Below are positions 26,456 to 35,884 of a stretch of DNA of 64,000 nucleotides, one piece after another. Made by a program: the position numbers and the translations under genes. Below the pieces are notes generated by a model. It saw nothing but the letters and a program-made list of their open reading frames with translations, ran no database searches and had not been told where the DNA came from. The DNA is from Pectobacterium brasiliense (GTDB lineage: Bacteria > Pseudomonadota > Gammaproteobacteria > Enterobacterales > Enterobacteriaceae). The stretch lies in assembly GCF_016950255.1 (NCBI RefSeq), contig NZ_JACGFN010000002.1, positions 310,001 through 374,000 on the forward strand. The letters are read 5' to 3'. Position 1 is the stretch's first letter, and every line of letters begins with the position of its first letter.

Positions 26456-26597
26456 ATTTTGCAATTTATTTCTGAGCGATCAGATTAACTCTAAGGACTC
26501 TCTCGGTTAGGGCTTAAGAATTGATACGTCATATCTTCATGAGGGTATGCTGTTTAAAAAAACTTCGACAGTGCGACACACAACTTTGCTTTTTTCT

Positions 26598-27660
26598 TCA
26601 CGAAGTTTTAGTTGGCGTTTTGATGTGCAATTGTGCCCGTTGAGTTGCCTGCTTTAACTTCTCACTTAGCACTGCGCGCGGCGGCAAGCTTGTCAGGTAC
26701 TCGGCGACGTGGATGCCCGACTTGTCTAGTTCCAGCAACTCAATCTGTTCGCGCTTCTTGCCGGTGCAAAGGATGATCCCCAGCGGCGAGGCTTCCGCCA
26801 GCTCCCGCTCGTTCTTGTCCAGCCAGCGCAAGTAAAGCTCCATCTGCCCTTTGTAGGCCGCCTTGAACTCGCCGATCTTCAACTCCACCGCCACCAGCCG
26901 CCGCAACTTGCGGTTGTAGAACAGTAGGTCAAGGTGGAAATCCTCATCGTCGATCTGGATGCGCTTCTGTCGGGCGACGAAGGAGAAGCCCGCACCCAGC
27001 TCCAGCAGGAAGGATTCCATTTCACGGATGATGGCCGCCTCTAGGTCACTTTCCTGCCAGCTATCTCGCATTCCCAGAAAGTCGAGGATGTACGGGTCGC
27101 GCATCACGAGCGCCGGTGTCATGCGTTGCGCGTCGCGCAAGGTCGCCAGCTCCCGCTCGATGGTTTCTTTCGGCTTTTGCGACAACGCCGTGCGCTCGTA
27201 CAGCATCGAGTCAATGCGCTCGCGCAGAGTTCGCACGCTCCAGCGTTCAGCACCTGCAATCTGCGCGTAGTAGTCCCGCTGGAGCGGTTCCTTGAGTGCC
27301 AGCAGCAGGACAAAATGCGACCAGCTCAATTGTCGCGACAGTGTCGCGACAATTTGTTCTTCTGGGAACGTGGCGGCGAATTTGACCATCCGACGCAGAT
27401 TCTTCTCCCCAAAGCCGCGCCCATAGTCGCGGGCAAGCTGCTCGGCCAGAGTCGGCAAGATTTCCTCGCCGTACCCGGCCCGCTGCCCGGAAAGCACCTC
27501 CGTATGGATGCGCTGGCCAATCTGCCAGAATAGCAGGGTCAGTTCGGCATTGATCGTTGAGGCGACGCGCTGCTTCGATGTCTCGATCAGTGCCCGAATG
27601 TCCCCCAGCAGCGCCGTCGGTTCTGCTGGTGACGTGATGGATACCCTTTCGCCTGGTCAT
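26598..27660 (-). pseudogene. DUF1016 (YhcG-like) PD-(D/E)XK nuclease, 5' frameshift
   Basis: The intact part (GTG 27497 to 26598, 299 aa) is a DUF1016 protein with the nuclease core DEDFHLDLLFYNRKL followed by VAVELKIGEF (D and ExK). The reading frame continues upstream of 27497 with convincing family sequence (SPAEPTALLGDIRALIETSK, then AELTLLFWQIGQRIH), but no start codon lies in that frame before a stop at 27657. The natural ATG at 27660, which overlaps the int stop as ATGA, is one frame off. A small indel near codon 7 therefore disrupts the N-terminus. The gene could still be expressed from the internal GTG. DUF1016 proteins often accompany restriction or defence islands. Confidence 0.65.
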
Positions 27661-28859
27661 GCTGTCACCTCCGCAGGTGATTGCTTGACACAGGTTAGCG
27701 CTTTGCGCCGGTTCGCCACCAACTCGGCGGCCTCCCGCACGGGCTTGTCTTCGGTGTGGACGTAGCGCATGAACATCGCCACGGTCTTGTGCGCCGTCAG
27801 CGCCATACCGACCTTCACTGGGATGCCCGAATTGGCAATGTCCGTCGCCGAACGGTGGCGGATGCCGTGCGTACCCACATGCGTTACACCAGCGGCTTTC
27901 AGAGTGCGAGTCCAACCGCTGTAATACTCGCCATCGCTCAGGTGCCGATCTGGATGCCGTGGAGAGGGCAGCACATGGGGCTTCATAGCATTGCGGGCGG
28001 CTGTTGAAAGAAGCCGATAGGCTTCTTCGCTCATGGGCTTGGACATACCCCCTGTCTTGCTGTCAGGCCACACCACGCGCCGGTTTTCCAGATCAATCCA
28101 ATCCCATTGAAGCTCAATGATTTCGGAGCGACGAGCGGCAAACTCGAATTGCAGGCGGATGGCCAGCGGGATCACTGCATGCTCCAGGCCTTCCGCCTCC
28201 AATTGGTCAAGGTAGCGAAACAACTTGCCCATTTCCTCGTCGCTGATGAGGTGAGTCGCCTTGCCGTTCGGGTACATGGGCACATGGCGGCATGGGTTAG
28301 TGCCGTCAGGGCGATAGCCCCATACCTCAGCCAAGTTGAACATCTTGCGCATCACGCTGAACGTGCGGTTCGCATCGGCGGGTTTGTGCGCCATCTTCTT
28401 CATCATCGAAGCCACGTCAGGCCGCTTCAGATCCTGCACCTTCATGCGACCAAGCATCGGGATGATGTTGCGGTCAATGACGCTCTGGTAGCCTTCCTGC
28501 GTGCTAGGCTTGTTACGCTGGCTGGAGTAGTCTTCCATGAACTTGATGCACAGCTCCTTGACCGTGGGTGCCTGACGCGCTGCAGCCTTCTCTGCAGCAG
28601 GGTCGCCACCTCGGCGCACTTGCGCCAGCCACTCCTGCGCCAGCGACCGAGCCTGTTCGACGGTCAGTTCTCCATAGAGCCCCAAGGCAGGTTTGCGCCG
28701 CTCTCCGGCATTCGTGCGGTACTGGAGCATGAACACCTTGCGGCCTGCCGGGGTGATCTTGCACAGGAAGCCGGGAACCAGGGTATCGCGCAGTTCGACT
28801 GGCTGCGCTTGGGCTTGTGCCGCATCGACTGCGGACTTGGTGAGTTTGATTTTCGCCAT
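27657..28859 (-). CDS. int: Tyrosine integrase of Tn4371-type ICE
   Basis: A 400-aa P4-type tyrosine recombinase. The N-terminal arm-binding domain (DTLVPGFLCKITPAGRKVFM, then LQYRTNAGERRK) is followed by the SAM-like core-binding domain. The catalytic domain shows FAARRSEIIELQWDWID (first Arg, about 243), GTHGIRHRSATD (H331, R334), a TAHKT box (H357) and MRYVH (Y366). It integrates the circular ICE into a short T-rich attB and excises it. Its start is about 175 bp from the right end at 29041. The stop overlaps the DUF1016 ATG by four bases. Confidence 0.95.
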   Translation of the reverse strand: MAKIKLTKSAVDAAQAQAQPVELRDTLVPGFLCKITPAGRKVFMLQYRTNAGERRKPALGLYGELTVEQARSLAQEWLAQVRRGGDPAAEKAAARQAPTVKELCIKFMEDYSSQRNKPSTQEGYQSVIDRNIIPMLGRMKVQDLKRPDVASMMKKMAHKPADANRTFSVMRKMFNLAEVWGYRPDGTNPCRHVPMYPNGKATHLISDEEMGKLFRYLDQLEAEGLEHAVIPLAIRLQFEFAARRSEIIELQWDWIDLENRRVVWPDSKTGGMSKPMSEEAYRLLSTAARNAMKPHVLPSPRHPDRHLSDGEYYSGWTRTLKAAGVTHVGTHGIRHRSATDIANSGIPVKVGMALTAHKTVAMFMRYVHTEDKPVREAAELVANRRKALTCVKQSPAEVTA

Positions 28860-29033
28860 GATGACTCCTCGGAAAGCCCGATTTCCAGGAGCCTGTTGGG
28901 AGCCAAGCGGGTGGAAGCCGGGTCAAGTTTCAGAAAGCACCGGCATATGATGAATCCGCCTAAGTTATTGATAAACCTGCTGTATCAGACTGTGGCGTAG
29001 TCCAGCGAAGTTCGGTGCTGGAATCATGGTGAA

Positions 29034-29041
29034 ATAAAAAA
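29034..29041. other. Putative att core at ICE end
   Basis: ATAAAAAA, read on the minus strand as TTTTTTAT, matches the short T-rich attachment core reported for Tn4371-family ICEs. It sits between the integrase promoter region and the ohr terminator stem. The second copy would be beyond the left edge of the window. Confidence 0.6.
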
Positions 29042-29070
29042 ACGGCAGTGCGAATCTTCGCAGCCACCGT
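29036..29070 (-). terminator. Intrinsic terminator of ohr, abutting the ICE
   Basis: Downstream of ohr on the minus strand the sequence folds as ACGG...TGCGAA-GA-TTCGCA...CCGT, followed by seven T residues and AT. The T-run is shared with the ICE end, so integration preserved the terminator. Confidence 0.65.
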
Positions 29071-29124
29071 TTTTATCAATCAATTGAGTTCCTCAATCAA
29101 TCATGTGCTTGCTTCAAGCCAGGC

Positions 29125-29550
29125 TTAGACGATAGTCAGGGTCACATCGATGTTGCCGCGCGTTGCATTGGAGTATGGGCAAACGATATGGGCTTTCTGC
29201 ACCAGATCTTCAGCCACGGCGCGATCCAGACCCGGCAGGGAAATCTTCAGTTCAACTTCAATACCAAATCCCGTCGGGATAGCCCCGATGCCTACGCTAC
29301 CGTTTACCGTAGTATCAGCAGGGACAGCGATTTTCTCACGCGCACCGACAAATTTCATCGCACCAAGGAAACAAGCAGAATAGCCCGCGGCAAACAGCTG
29401 CTCTGGGTTCGTCCCTTCACCGCCTGCACCGCCCAGTTCACGTGGGGTCGTCAATTTAATATCAACCGCTTTATCGGAAGACACCGCACGACCATCACGA
29501 CCACCGGTAGCTTGAGCATGGGCAACGTATAATACTTTTTCAATAGACAT
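29125..29550 (-). CDS. ohr: Organic hydroperoxide resistance protein Ohr
   Basis: A 141-aa OsmC/Ohr-family peroxidase. The two catalytic cysteines are in [13 protein letters not shown] (C60) and [13 protein letters not shown] (C124). The conserved [19 protein letters not shown] loop is present. Ohr reduces organic hydroperoxides in the cytosol using dihydrolipoamide-linked thiols. The ohrR repressor gene lies 187 bp upstream on the same strand. The length is exact for Ohr. A terminator follows, and then the ICE. Confidence 0.96.
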   Translation of the reverse strand: MSIEKVLYVAHAQATGGRDGRAVSSDKAVDIKLTTPRELGGAGGEGTNPEQLFAAGYSACFLGAMKFVGAREKIAVPADTTVNGSVGIGAIPTGFGIEVELKISLPGLDRAVAEDLVQKAHIVCPYSNATRGNIDVTLTIV

Positions 29551-29737
29551 AATGTGACTCCAGATAGTTAGGGAATGGCCTAAGGCAATATAGATGCTGC
29601 TCAGGCTTTAATTACATAGTAAAAAATTAAATCGCGAACTACTTATTTGCGTAAAGAAAATCACGTAAAAACAGACTACTTAACAAATATAATGCTGTCT
29701 GAGGAGCTGCGGATGCACAAGGCAACCGCCACTATCT
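29551..29737. promoter_or_regulatory. ohr promoter region, probable OhrR operator
   Basis: The 187-bp gap upstream of ohr is AT-rich and contains the near-palindrome TTTAATTACATAGTAAAAAA followed by TTAAA (about 29607-29631). OhrR binds AT-rich dyads in such positions, but the exact operator is not certain. Confidence 0.4.
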
Positions 29738-30187
29738 TCAAAGATGCCCAATCAGATTCTTACGCAGCGTTTCTAAATCTTTTTTGATCGTCTGTAGCTG
29801 GTCAAGATGGCATTCCGTCGCGCAAAACACGCTTTCAGGAATCGCTTTCGCCTGTTGCTGAAGTGCTCGCCCTGCTTCGGTTAAACCAACCAGCACCTGG
29901 CGCTCATCCTCTGTTCCCCGGTTACGCACGACTAAGCCTGCGCTTTGTAACCGCTTGAGCAACGGCGTTAGCGTTGCGGAATCGAGATACAGACGCTCAC
30001 CCAGTTCAGACACCGTCAGCCCCTCACGCTCCCACAACACCAGCATGACCAGATATTGGGGATAGGTCAGGTTCAGCTCAGACAGCAAACGACGATACAG
30101 TTTATTCATCGCCAGATTGGCTGAATACAGTGCGAAGCACAGCTGTCCATCCAGTTTGTAAGCGTTGTCGTTCATCGTTTCTGCCAT
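29738..30187 (-). CDS. ohrR: MarR-family organic peroxide sensor OhrR
   Basis: A 149-aa winged-helix repressor. [20 protein letters not shown] contains the sensing cysteine conserved in OhrR (C17). [20 protein letters not shown] is the MarR core, and the wing is [13 protein letters not shown]. Oxidation of the cysteine by organic hydroperoxides releases the repressor from the ohr promoter. A second ATG at 30175 is possible; neither has a clear Shine-Dalgarno. It is located upstream of ohr on the same strand. Confidence 0.95.
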   Translation of the reverse strand: MAETMNDNAYKLDGQLCFALYSANLAMNKLYRRLLSELNLTYPQYLVMLVLWEREGLTVSELGERLYLDSATLTPLLKRLQSAGLVVRNRGTEDERQVLVGLTEAGRALQQQAKAIPESVFCATECHLDQLQTIKKDLETLRKNLIGHL

Positions 30188-30404
30188 TGGTATCGGTTAC
30201 GTTTCTGGAATTGAATATATATCGCCAAAAACTAAGTAGCAAGCGATTTAATAATTCATTAGATAAAAACCGCATCAAAAACGCGTCTGGGCACTATCGC
30301 ACACCTTTCAGACTGCGATTCGCCAGTAATCCTATTCTTAATCTACTGATTTTGCGCTACGTTTAATAAAACACGGATAAAAAACAGATCGAGCATAAAA
30401 CATT

Positions 30405-31883
30405 ATGTCGAGTGTAAAAAAACTTACCGACCTCCGTCGCCGTATCTCCCTTCTGCTGTTGGAAAACAAAGAACTGGTTGAAGACATTATCAACCGGCAA
30501 CCGCGCGTTACGGAACGCGATGACGCCTCGTTGGACGACAGCGCTGCATTAAATAACAAAATCAGACTGCGTGAAAAAAGCATCCTGCTCGATCAAACCG
30601 CAGAAATCAGCGAGCTCATCATCGGGCTGCATGCCGCTGACCTTGCCGACATGCTGGAATCTTTACCGCAGGATGAACGGCTGGCGCTCTGGCGGCTTAT
30701 TCCTGTAGAGAAGCGCGGCCGCGTATTGATTGAGGCCTCTGACAGCATTTCTGACGATCTGATCGGCGACATGCAGGACAAGGAAATCCTGAGAGCGGTG
30801 AGGATTCTGGATGTTGATGAGCAGGCTCAGCTGTCTCGCCTCGTCCCCCGCCATCTGCTGGGCAGAATACTGACCTCGCTTGAGCCGAAGCAGCGCGCGC
30901 AGCTACGTGCCGCCATCAATTACGATGAAGACTGCCTCGGCCACATGATGGATTTCAAGCTCATCACCGTGCGCGCCGATGTCACACTCGCGACCGTACA
31001 GCGCTATCTGCGCTACCGTAAAACCATCCCCAATTCCACCGACAAACTGTTCGTTACCGATCGCAAAAATACGCTGATCGGCGAGCTGTCACTGGCCAGC
31101 ATTCTGCTCCACTCGCCTCAGGCTCTGGTTAATGACGTCATGGACGATCAGCCGTTGAGATTCCAGCCTGAAGATAAAGTCGAAGAAGCCGCAGGGGCTT
31201 TTGAACGTTACGACTTAATTTCCAGCGCCGTGGTCGATAGCAAAGGGAAACTCATGGGACGCCTGACGATTGAGGATATCCTCGACGTCGTGAACCGAGA
31301 GAGCGACAGCAGTCTGCGGCGTTCAGGGGGGTTAACGCCTTCTGAAGACGTCTACGCGCCCGTGTATAAATCGTTTCGCAATCGCTGGGCATGGCTGGCG
31401 ATCAATCTTTGTACGGCGCTTATAGCTTCGCGGGTTATCGGCCTGTTTGAGAATACATTATCCCATTTGGTGGCGCTGGCGACGCTCATGCCGATTGTCG
31501 CCGGAATTGGCGGGAATACGGGTAACCAGACGATTACGATGATCGTGCGTGCACTGGCGTTGCATCAACTTGAACACGGCAAAAAATCGTACCTGTTGCT
31601 TAAAGAATTAGGTGTTGCGCTGGTCAACGGGGTGATATGGGGCACGATTATGGGCGTGGTGACCTTCCTGCTCTATGGTAATGCCGCGATGGGTGGCGTA
31701 ATGATGCTGGCGATTCTGCTGAATTTGCTGCTCGCCGCGCTGATGGGGGTCGCTATCCCACTGATCATGATGAAACTCGGCCGCGATCCGGCCATCGGCT
31801 CCAGCGTAATGATTACGGCCATTACCGATACTGGCGGCTTCTTTATTTTCCTCGGGCTGGCAACGCTGTTCCTGCTGCCTTAA
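30405..31883 (+). CDS. mgtE: Magnesium transporter MgtE
   Basis: A 492-aa protein with the complete MgtE layout: the MgtE N-domain (residues about 60-165, HAADLADMLESLPQDERLAL), two CBS domains (about 170-300), the linker helix (VYKSFRNRWAWLAIN) and five C-terminal TM helices, including the pore-lining segment GIGGNTGNQTITMIVRALAL. It is a homodimeric inner-membrane Mg2+ channel gated by cytosolic Mg2+ through the N and CBS domains. No leader riboswitch was recognised. It is convergent with galK. Confidence 0.94.
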   Translation: MSSVKKLTDLRRRISLLLLENKELVEDIINRQPRVTERDDASLDDSAALNNKIRLREKSILLDQTAEISELIIGLHAADLADMLESLPQDERLALWRLIPVEKRGRVLIEASDSISDDLIGDMQDKEILRAVRILDVDEQAQLSRLVPRHLLGRILTSLEPKQRAQLRAAINYDEDCLGHMMDFKLITVRADVTLATVQRYLRYRKTIPNSTDKLFVTDRKNTLIGELSLASILLHSPQALVNDVMDDQPLRFQPEDKVEEAAGAFERYDLISSAVVDSKGKLMGRLTIEDILDVVNRESDSSLRRSGGLTPSEDVYAPVYKSFRNRWAWLAINLCTALIASRVIGLFENTLSHLVALATLMPIVAGIGGNTGNQTITMIVRALALHQLEHGKKSYLLLKELGVALVNGVIWGTIMGVVTFLLYGNAAMGGVMMLAILLNLLLAALMGVAIPLIMMKLGRDPAIGSSVMITAITDTGGFFIFLGLATLFLLP

Positions 31884-31913
31884 ACATATGCAATGTAAAA
31901 CACATGAAATGTA

Positions 31914-31939
31914 AAAAGGGCTTTAACCAAAGCCCTTTT
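31914..31939. terminator. Bidirectional intrinsic terminator between mgtE and galK
   Basis: AAAAGGGCTTT (31914-31924) pairs with AAAGCCCTTTT (31929-31939) around AACC. The A/T flanks give a U-tract in both directions, fitting its place between convergent genes. Confidence 0.9.
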
Positions 31940-31962
31940 CGCTCACCTTTCCCAGCCTGAAC

Positions 31963-33126
31963 TTAACTCACGCGACCCGCACCGCCGGATGCCTGGCACA
32001 GATAGATGGATGGCTGAAGGCCGGTACGCGCCGGATATTCCCGTTCGATCACCTGTTTGACTTCATCCGTCAACGCCGAGGGAATAAGGGCGACAATACA
32101 GCCACCAAAACCGCCACCGGTCATACGCACACCGCCCCGCTCACCGACATACTCCTGAATCAGATCCACCAGCACATCGATCGGCGGCACGGTAATTTCA
32201 AAATCGTCACGCATGGAGACATGCGATTCTGCCATCAGCGTAAACAAACGGTGCGCATCTTGACGCGCCAGCGCATCGGCCGCTTCCAGTGTACGACGGT
32301 TCTCGGTAATAACGTGTCGCGCACGGCGTACCGCTACCGGATCCAGCCCCTCGATTCCCGCTTCAAACTGTGCCAGTGAAACATCACGCAGCGCCTTGAC
32401 GTTAAAGTGACGCGCCGCCGCTTCACACTGCTGGCGTCGCGTATTGTATTCGCTGTCCACCAGCCCACGGCGCACGTTAGAGTTCACGATCAGGACGTCA
32501 ACGCCGTCGAGCATACGCACAGCGCGCCCTTCAAGAGAACGGCAGTCGATCAACAGCGCCTGACCGACACGCCCTTGAGCGGAAATAAACTGATCCATAA
32601 TGCCGCAGCTACAGCCGACAAAATCGTTTTCCGCCTGCTGGCCGTTCAACGCCACATCCAACTGGCTGATATCCAGATTATTCAACTCTTTGAACGTCTG
32701 CCCGATCGCCACTTCCAGCGAAGCCGAAGAACTTAGCCCTGCGCCAGAAGGCACATTACCGGAGACCACCATATCCATACCAGTGAGCGGCAGGCCACGT
32801 GCCTGCAAAAACTTCACCGTTCCACGGATATAGTTCGCCCAGGTGTAGTCCGGGTGAGGCACGATCGCTTTGGCAAGATCGAATTCATCCTGCTGGTTGT
32901 CAAAGTCCACCGCGACCACCCGCACGATGCCATCCTGACGTACCGCTGCGCTGACAACCGTCTGGTAATCGATAGCACAAGGCAAGACAAAGCCATCGTT
33001 ATAGTCGGTGTGCTCGCCAATCAGGTTGACCCGACCGGGAGCCTGAATAGCCGCGTGCGGCGCATAGCCAAATAATCGGACAAAAACAGACTCGGTTAAC
33101 TGACGTAGAGAATCAATACGGCTCAT
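31963..33126 (-). CDS. galK: Galactokinase
   Basis: A 387-aa GHMP-family kinase that phosphorylates galactose to galactose-1-phosphate in the cytosol. The signature [15 protein letters not shown] lies near residue 30, the ATP-loop segment [16 protein letters not shown] near 125, and the C-terminal GHMP motif is [13 protein letters not shown]. It lies 9 bp after galT in the same transcript. Here it supplies the last step for galactose released by GanB. galM does not follow. Confidence 0.96.
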   Translation of the reverse strand: MSRIDSLRQLTESVFVRLFGYAPHAAIQAPGRVNLIGEHTDYNDGFVLPCAIDYQTVVSAAVRQDGIVRVVAVDFDNQQDEFDLAKAIVPHPDYTWANYIRGTVKFLQARGLPLTGMDMVVSGNVPSGAGLSSSASLEVAIGQTFKELNNLDISQLDVALNGQQAENDFVGCSCGIMDQFISAQGRVGQALLIDCRSLEGRAVRMLDGVDVLIVNSNVRRGLVDSEYNTRRQQCEAAARHFNVKALRDVSLAQFEAGIEGLDPVAVRRARHVITENRRTLEAADALARQDAHRLFTLMAESHVSMRDDFEITVPPIDVLVDLIQEYVGERGGVRMTGGGFGGCIVALIPSALTDEVKQVIEREYPARTGLQPSIYLCQASGGAGRVS

Positions 33127-33135
33127 AAAATGACC

Positions 33136-34176
33136 TCAAATTTGCTCACGAAAATGGATATCACTCACGCTGCGTAAACGTTCAGCGGCCTGCTCTGCCG
33201 TCAGATCACGCTGTGTCTCAGCCAGCATTTCATAGCCGACCATAAATTTGCGCACGCTGGCGGAACGTAATAACGGGGGATAAAAATGGGCATGCAGCTG
33301 CCAGTGTGCGATGTCATCGCCCTTAAACGGCGCGCCATGCCACCCCATCGAATAGGGGAAGGAACACTGGAACAGGTTGTCATAACGGCTGGTCAGCTTT
33401 TTCAGGATCAGCGCCAGATCGTCACGCTGACCGTCATTGAGCTGTGGTAATCGCTGCACGGCGAACTTAGGCAGGACCAGCGTTTCAAACGGCCACGACG
33501 CCCAGTAAGGGACAACCGCTAGCCAGTGCTCCGTTTCCACCACAATGCGCGATCCGTCAGCCTGCTCGCGGCGAACATAGTCCAGCAGGAGTGGCGAACC
33601 GTGGCGGGAGAAATAATCACGTTGCTGCTCATCCTCACGCTGTACTTCGTTCGGCAGAAAATCGTTAGCCCAAACCTGCCCGTGCGGATGGGGATTGGAG
33701 CACCCCATCATCGTCCCTTTATTCTCAAAAACTTGAACCCACGGATACCGTTTGCCCAGTTCTTCAGTCTGATCGCTCCACGTATCGATCACCGCTTTCA
33801 GCGCTGGCAGCGAAAGCTGTGGCAGACTTTTACTGTGATCGGGAGAAAAACAGATGACACGGCTAACGCCACGGGCTTGCTGCACGCGAAAAAGCTCGTC
33901 GTCGCCCGATGGTGCATCCGGCGTGTCCTCCATCAGAGCCGAAAAGTCATTCGTAAAAACAAAGGTGCCCTGATAGTGCGGGTTGATATCGCCAGTAATG
34001 CGTTTATTGCCCGCACACAGATAGCAGGTCGGATCGTAAGGCGGTGGCGTGGCGCGATCCGGTTCATCCTGCTGCCCCTGCCAGGGGCGCTTGGCACGAT
34101 GCGGAGAAACCAGAATCCATTCGCCTTTCAGCGGGTTAAAACGGCGATGCGGATGTTCAGTCGGCTCAAACTGCAT
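33136..34176 (-). CDS. galT: Galactose-1-phosphate uridylyltransferase
   Basis: A 346-aa class I GalT, exactly the enterobacterial length. The active-site HPHPHGQVW lies after GCSN near residue 160, and the zinc-ligand cysteines are in CYLCAGNKR (near 55). It exchanges UDP between UDP-glucose and galactose-1-phosphate. It is first gene of the galT-galK unit, divergent from the GalR-type gene. The canonical galE, which would regenerate UDP-glucose, is absent from this cluster. Confidence 0.96.
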   Translation of the reverse strand: MQFEPTEHPHRRFNPLKGEWILVSPHRAKRPWQGQQDEPDRATPPPYDPTCYLCAGNKRITGDINPHYQGTFVFTNDFSALMEDTPDAPSGDDELFRVQQARGVSRVICFSPDHSKSLPQLSLPALKAVIDTWSDQTEELGKRYPWVQVFENKGTMMGCSNPHPHGQVWANDFLPNEVQREDEQQRDYFSRHGSPLLLDYVRREQADGSRIVVETEHWLAVVPYWASWPFETLVLPKFAVQRLPQLNDGQRDDLALILKKLTSRYDNLFQCSFPYSMGWHGAPFKGDDIAHWQLHAHFYPPLLRSASVRKFMVGYEMLAETQRDLTAEQAAERLRSVSDIHFREQI

Positions 34177-34402
34177 AAGCTATTCCTCAATACAAAACAC
34201 AAATTCGGTACAACCGCGGCACCATCCGCAACCCATTGTATGGCGCTAACAGTCCGTCAGAGATCTCGGAGAGGCATCAGGTCAGTCTGTAAACTCAGCC
34301 AGAAAAACCCCTTAATGTAATCAGTTTCACTATATGGCATGGATAAAACAGCTGTAGCAATGCTGAATAACGATAGTCAGCTATCGTTTAACCATCATAT
34401 AA

Positions 34403-34418
34403 GTGTAATCGGTTACCC
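34403..34418. promoter_or_regulatory. GalR/GalS-type operator upstream of galT
   Basis: GTGTAATCGGTTACCC matches the GalR consensus GTGTAANCGNTTACAC at all but two outer positions. It lies in the galT/galR divergent region. Confidence 0.7.
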
Positions 34419-34469
34419 TAAATTTAAACCTCAGCATGGTATTTTGGAAGAGAGAAATGGTCGATGATT

Positions 34470-34485
34470 GTTGATAGCGATCACA
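34470..34485. promoter_or_regulatory. CRP-like site in the galT/galR region
   Basis: GTTGA-TAGCGA-TCACA; on the minus strand TGTGA-TCGCTA-TCAAC. One half matches CRP perfectly and the spacing is correct at six. The rest of the 464-bp region (34177-34640) holds the promoters and no gene. Confidence 0.4.
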
Positions 34486-34640
34486 TAAGTACGGTCTGGA
34501 TCAAAAAGGCAAGGTGGTCGGATAGGTAACATCCCCCAAAAACCTGTACATTTATAAATATAAGTAATCGATTTTTTCTTTTAACTTGCGAGTTGGGCTG
34601 CGTTCCGCCTCACCACGCATTTGACCGCTCAGGAATGCCA

Positions 34641-35651
34641 ATGGCCACAATAAAGGATGTTGCTCGTCTATCAGGTGTATCAGTCGCTACGGTTTCGCGC
34701 GTGATTAATAACTCACCCAAAGCCAGTACCGCCTCAAGGGAAGCCGTACACAAGGCCATGGCGGAGCTGCAATATCATCCAAACGCCAATGCCAGAGCGC
34801 TCGCGCACCAAAGTGCGGAGACCATGGGGTTGGTTGTCGCGGATGTGTCCGATCCCTTTTTCGGGACAATGGTGAAATCTGTCGAACAAATTGCCCAGGC
34901 AACCGGCAACTTTTTGCTCATTGGTAACGGCTATCACAATGCCGAGCAGGAAAAGAAAGCCATTGAGCAGCTAATTCGCCACCGCTGCGCGGGGCTGATC
35001 GTGCATGCAAAAATGCTTTCAGATGAGGAACTGGCGGCGCTAATGAGCCACATTCCTGACATGGTGCTCATCAACCGTACGTTACCCGGTTATGAAAACC
35101 GCTGCGTTGCACTCGACGATCGCTATGGCTCCTGGCTGGCAACGCGCCATTTAATTCAGGAAGGGCATCAGCGAATCGGCTTTCTCTGTTCTAATCACCA
35201 AATTTCTGACTCCGCCGACCGCCTGCAAGGCTATGTGGATGCGCTGCAAGAGCACGGCATCGCACGGGATGAACGCCTCATTGCCCGCGCCTCACCGGAC
35301 GAAGTGGGCGGTGAATCCGCCATGATGGAATTGCTGAGTCGGGGCGGCAACATGACGGCGGTGGTGTGTTACAACGATTCCATGGCCGCAGGTGCCCTTT
35401 CTGTCCTGAGCGATAACAGCATCAGCGTACCGCAAGATATGTCGGTAGTTGGGTTTGATGACGTATTGATCGCCCGCTACCTTCGTCCTCGCCTGACGAC
35501 CGTACACTATCCAGTTTCCGCTATGGCAATTCAGGCGGCAGAATTAGCCATCGCGTTATCCCACGGCAAACAGCTCAGTGAAACCACGAACATGTTTAGC
35601 CCGACGCTGGTACGCCGCCATTCTGTCAGCCCCCCAGCCCGTAAGAAATAA
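34641..35651 (+). CDS. galR: GalR/GalS-type LacI-family repressor (GanR equivalent)
   Basis: A 336-aa LacI-family regulator. The HTH ATIKDVARLSGVSVATVSRV, followed by INNSPKAST, is nearly identical to E. coli GalR as I recall it, as is the effector domain (FFGTMVKSVEQIA, FLLIGNGYHN, IRHRCAGLIVHAKM, FSPTLVRRHSV). It should bind galactose and repress gal and gan promoters. ATG 34641 with AGGA at six-base spacing was preferred. Its position between galTK and ganL corresponds to the ganR repressor of the Dickeya gan locus, so the two names may refer to the same gene. Confidence 0.88.
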   Translation: MATIKDVARLSGVSVATVSRVINNSPKASTASREAVHKAMAELQYHPNANARALAHQSAETMGLVVADVSDPFFGTMVKSVEQIAQATGNFLLIGNGYHNAEQEKKAIEQLIRHRCAGLIVHAKMLSDEELAALMSHIPDMVLINRTLPGYENRCVALDDRYGSWLATRHLIQEGHQRIGFLCSNHQISDSADRLQGYVDALQEHGIARDERLIARASPDEVGGESAMMELLSRGGNMTAVVCYNDSMAAGALSVLSDNSISVPQDMSVVGFDDVLIARYLRPRLTTVHYPVSAMAIQAAELAIALSHGKQLSETTNMFSPTLVRRHSVSPPARKK

Positions 35652-35668
35652 CCGCCTTTTATCATTCA

Positions 35669-35705
35669 GCTTGCCCGATGCGTTGCTCTTTCGCATCAGG
35701 CAAGC
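35669..35705 (+). terminator. Hairpin after galR
   Basis: GCTTGCC-GATGCG (35669-35682) pairs with CGCATC-GGCAAGC (35692-35705) around a 9-nt loop, 17 bp after the galR stop. No strong T-run follows, so termination activity is uncertain. Confidence 0.55.
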
Positions 35706-35884
35706 ACGACATCATTGTCCCTTTCCGCACTTGCACGTCCTGTTCTGTATTTCTCTTCCGCAGACTCTCTTTCACTATTTTTCTGAAATGTTTCCTACTC
35801 GGCATCGCATCATGCCTTTTATGTAACGTCACCGATTCTGACATAAAAAATTTTTATGCTGCATTTTAACCGTACAGGCAAAAT

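Larger units (their letters stand above)
1..29041. mobile_element. Tn4371-type integrative and conjugative element (one end, partial)
   Basis: The segment holds the gene set characteristic of Tn4371-family ICEs: tyrosine integrase at one extremity, DUF932, a large ParB, DUF736, DUF2958, DUF2285, an AlpA-like protein, RepA, ParA, DUF2840, TraF and a DUF3363-type relaxase, nearly all on the minus strand. The integrase-proximal end is placed at an ATAAAAAA tract at 29034-29041, next to the ohr terminator. The other end and the traG/trb mating-pair genes must lie left of base 1. Backbone genes are clearly GC-rich. The cargo at 1-7962 and especially at 22.6-26.6 kb is AT-richer, which fits stepwise acquisition. 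Family assignment is from remembered gene content; the exact end is inferred. Confidence 0.85.

Noticed and set aside
28860..29124. A tRNA gene as ICE insertion site
   Set aside because: No tRNA cloverleaf or 3' end is present; the junction is the ohr terminator.
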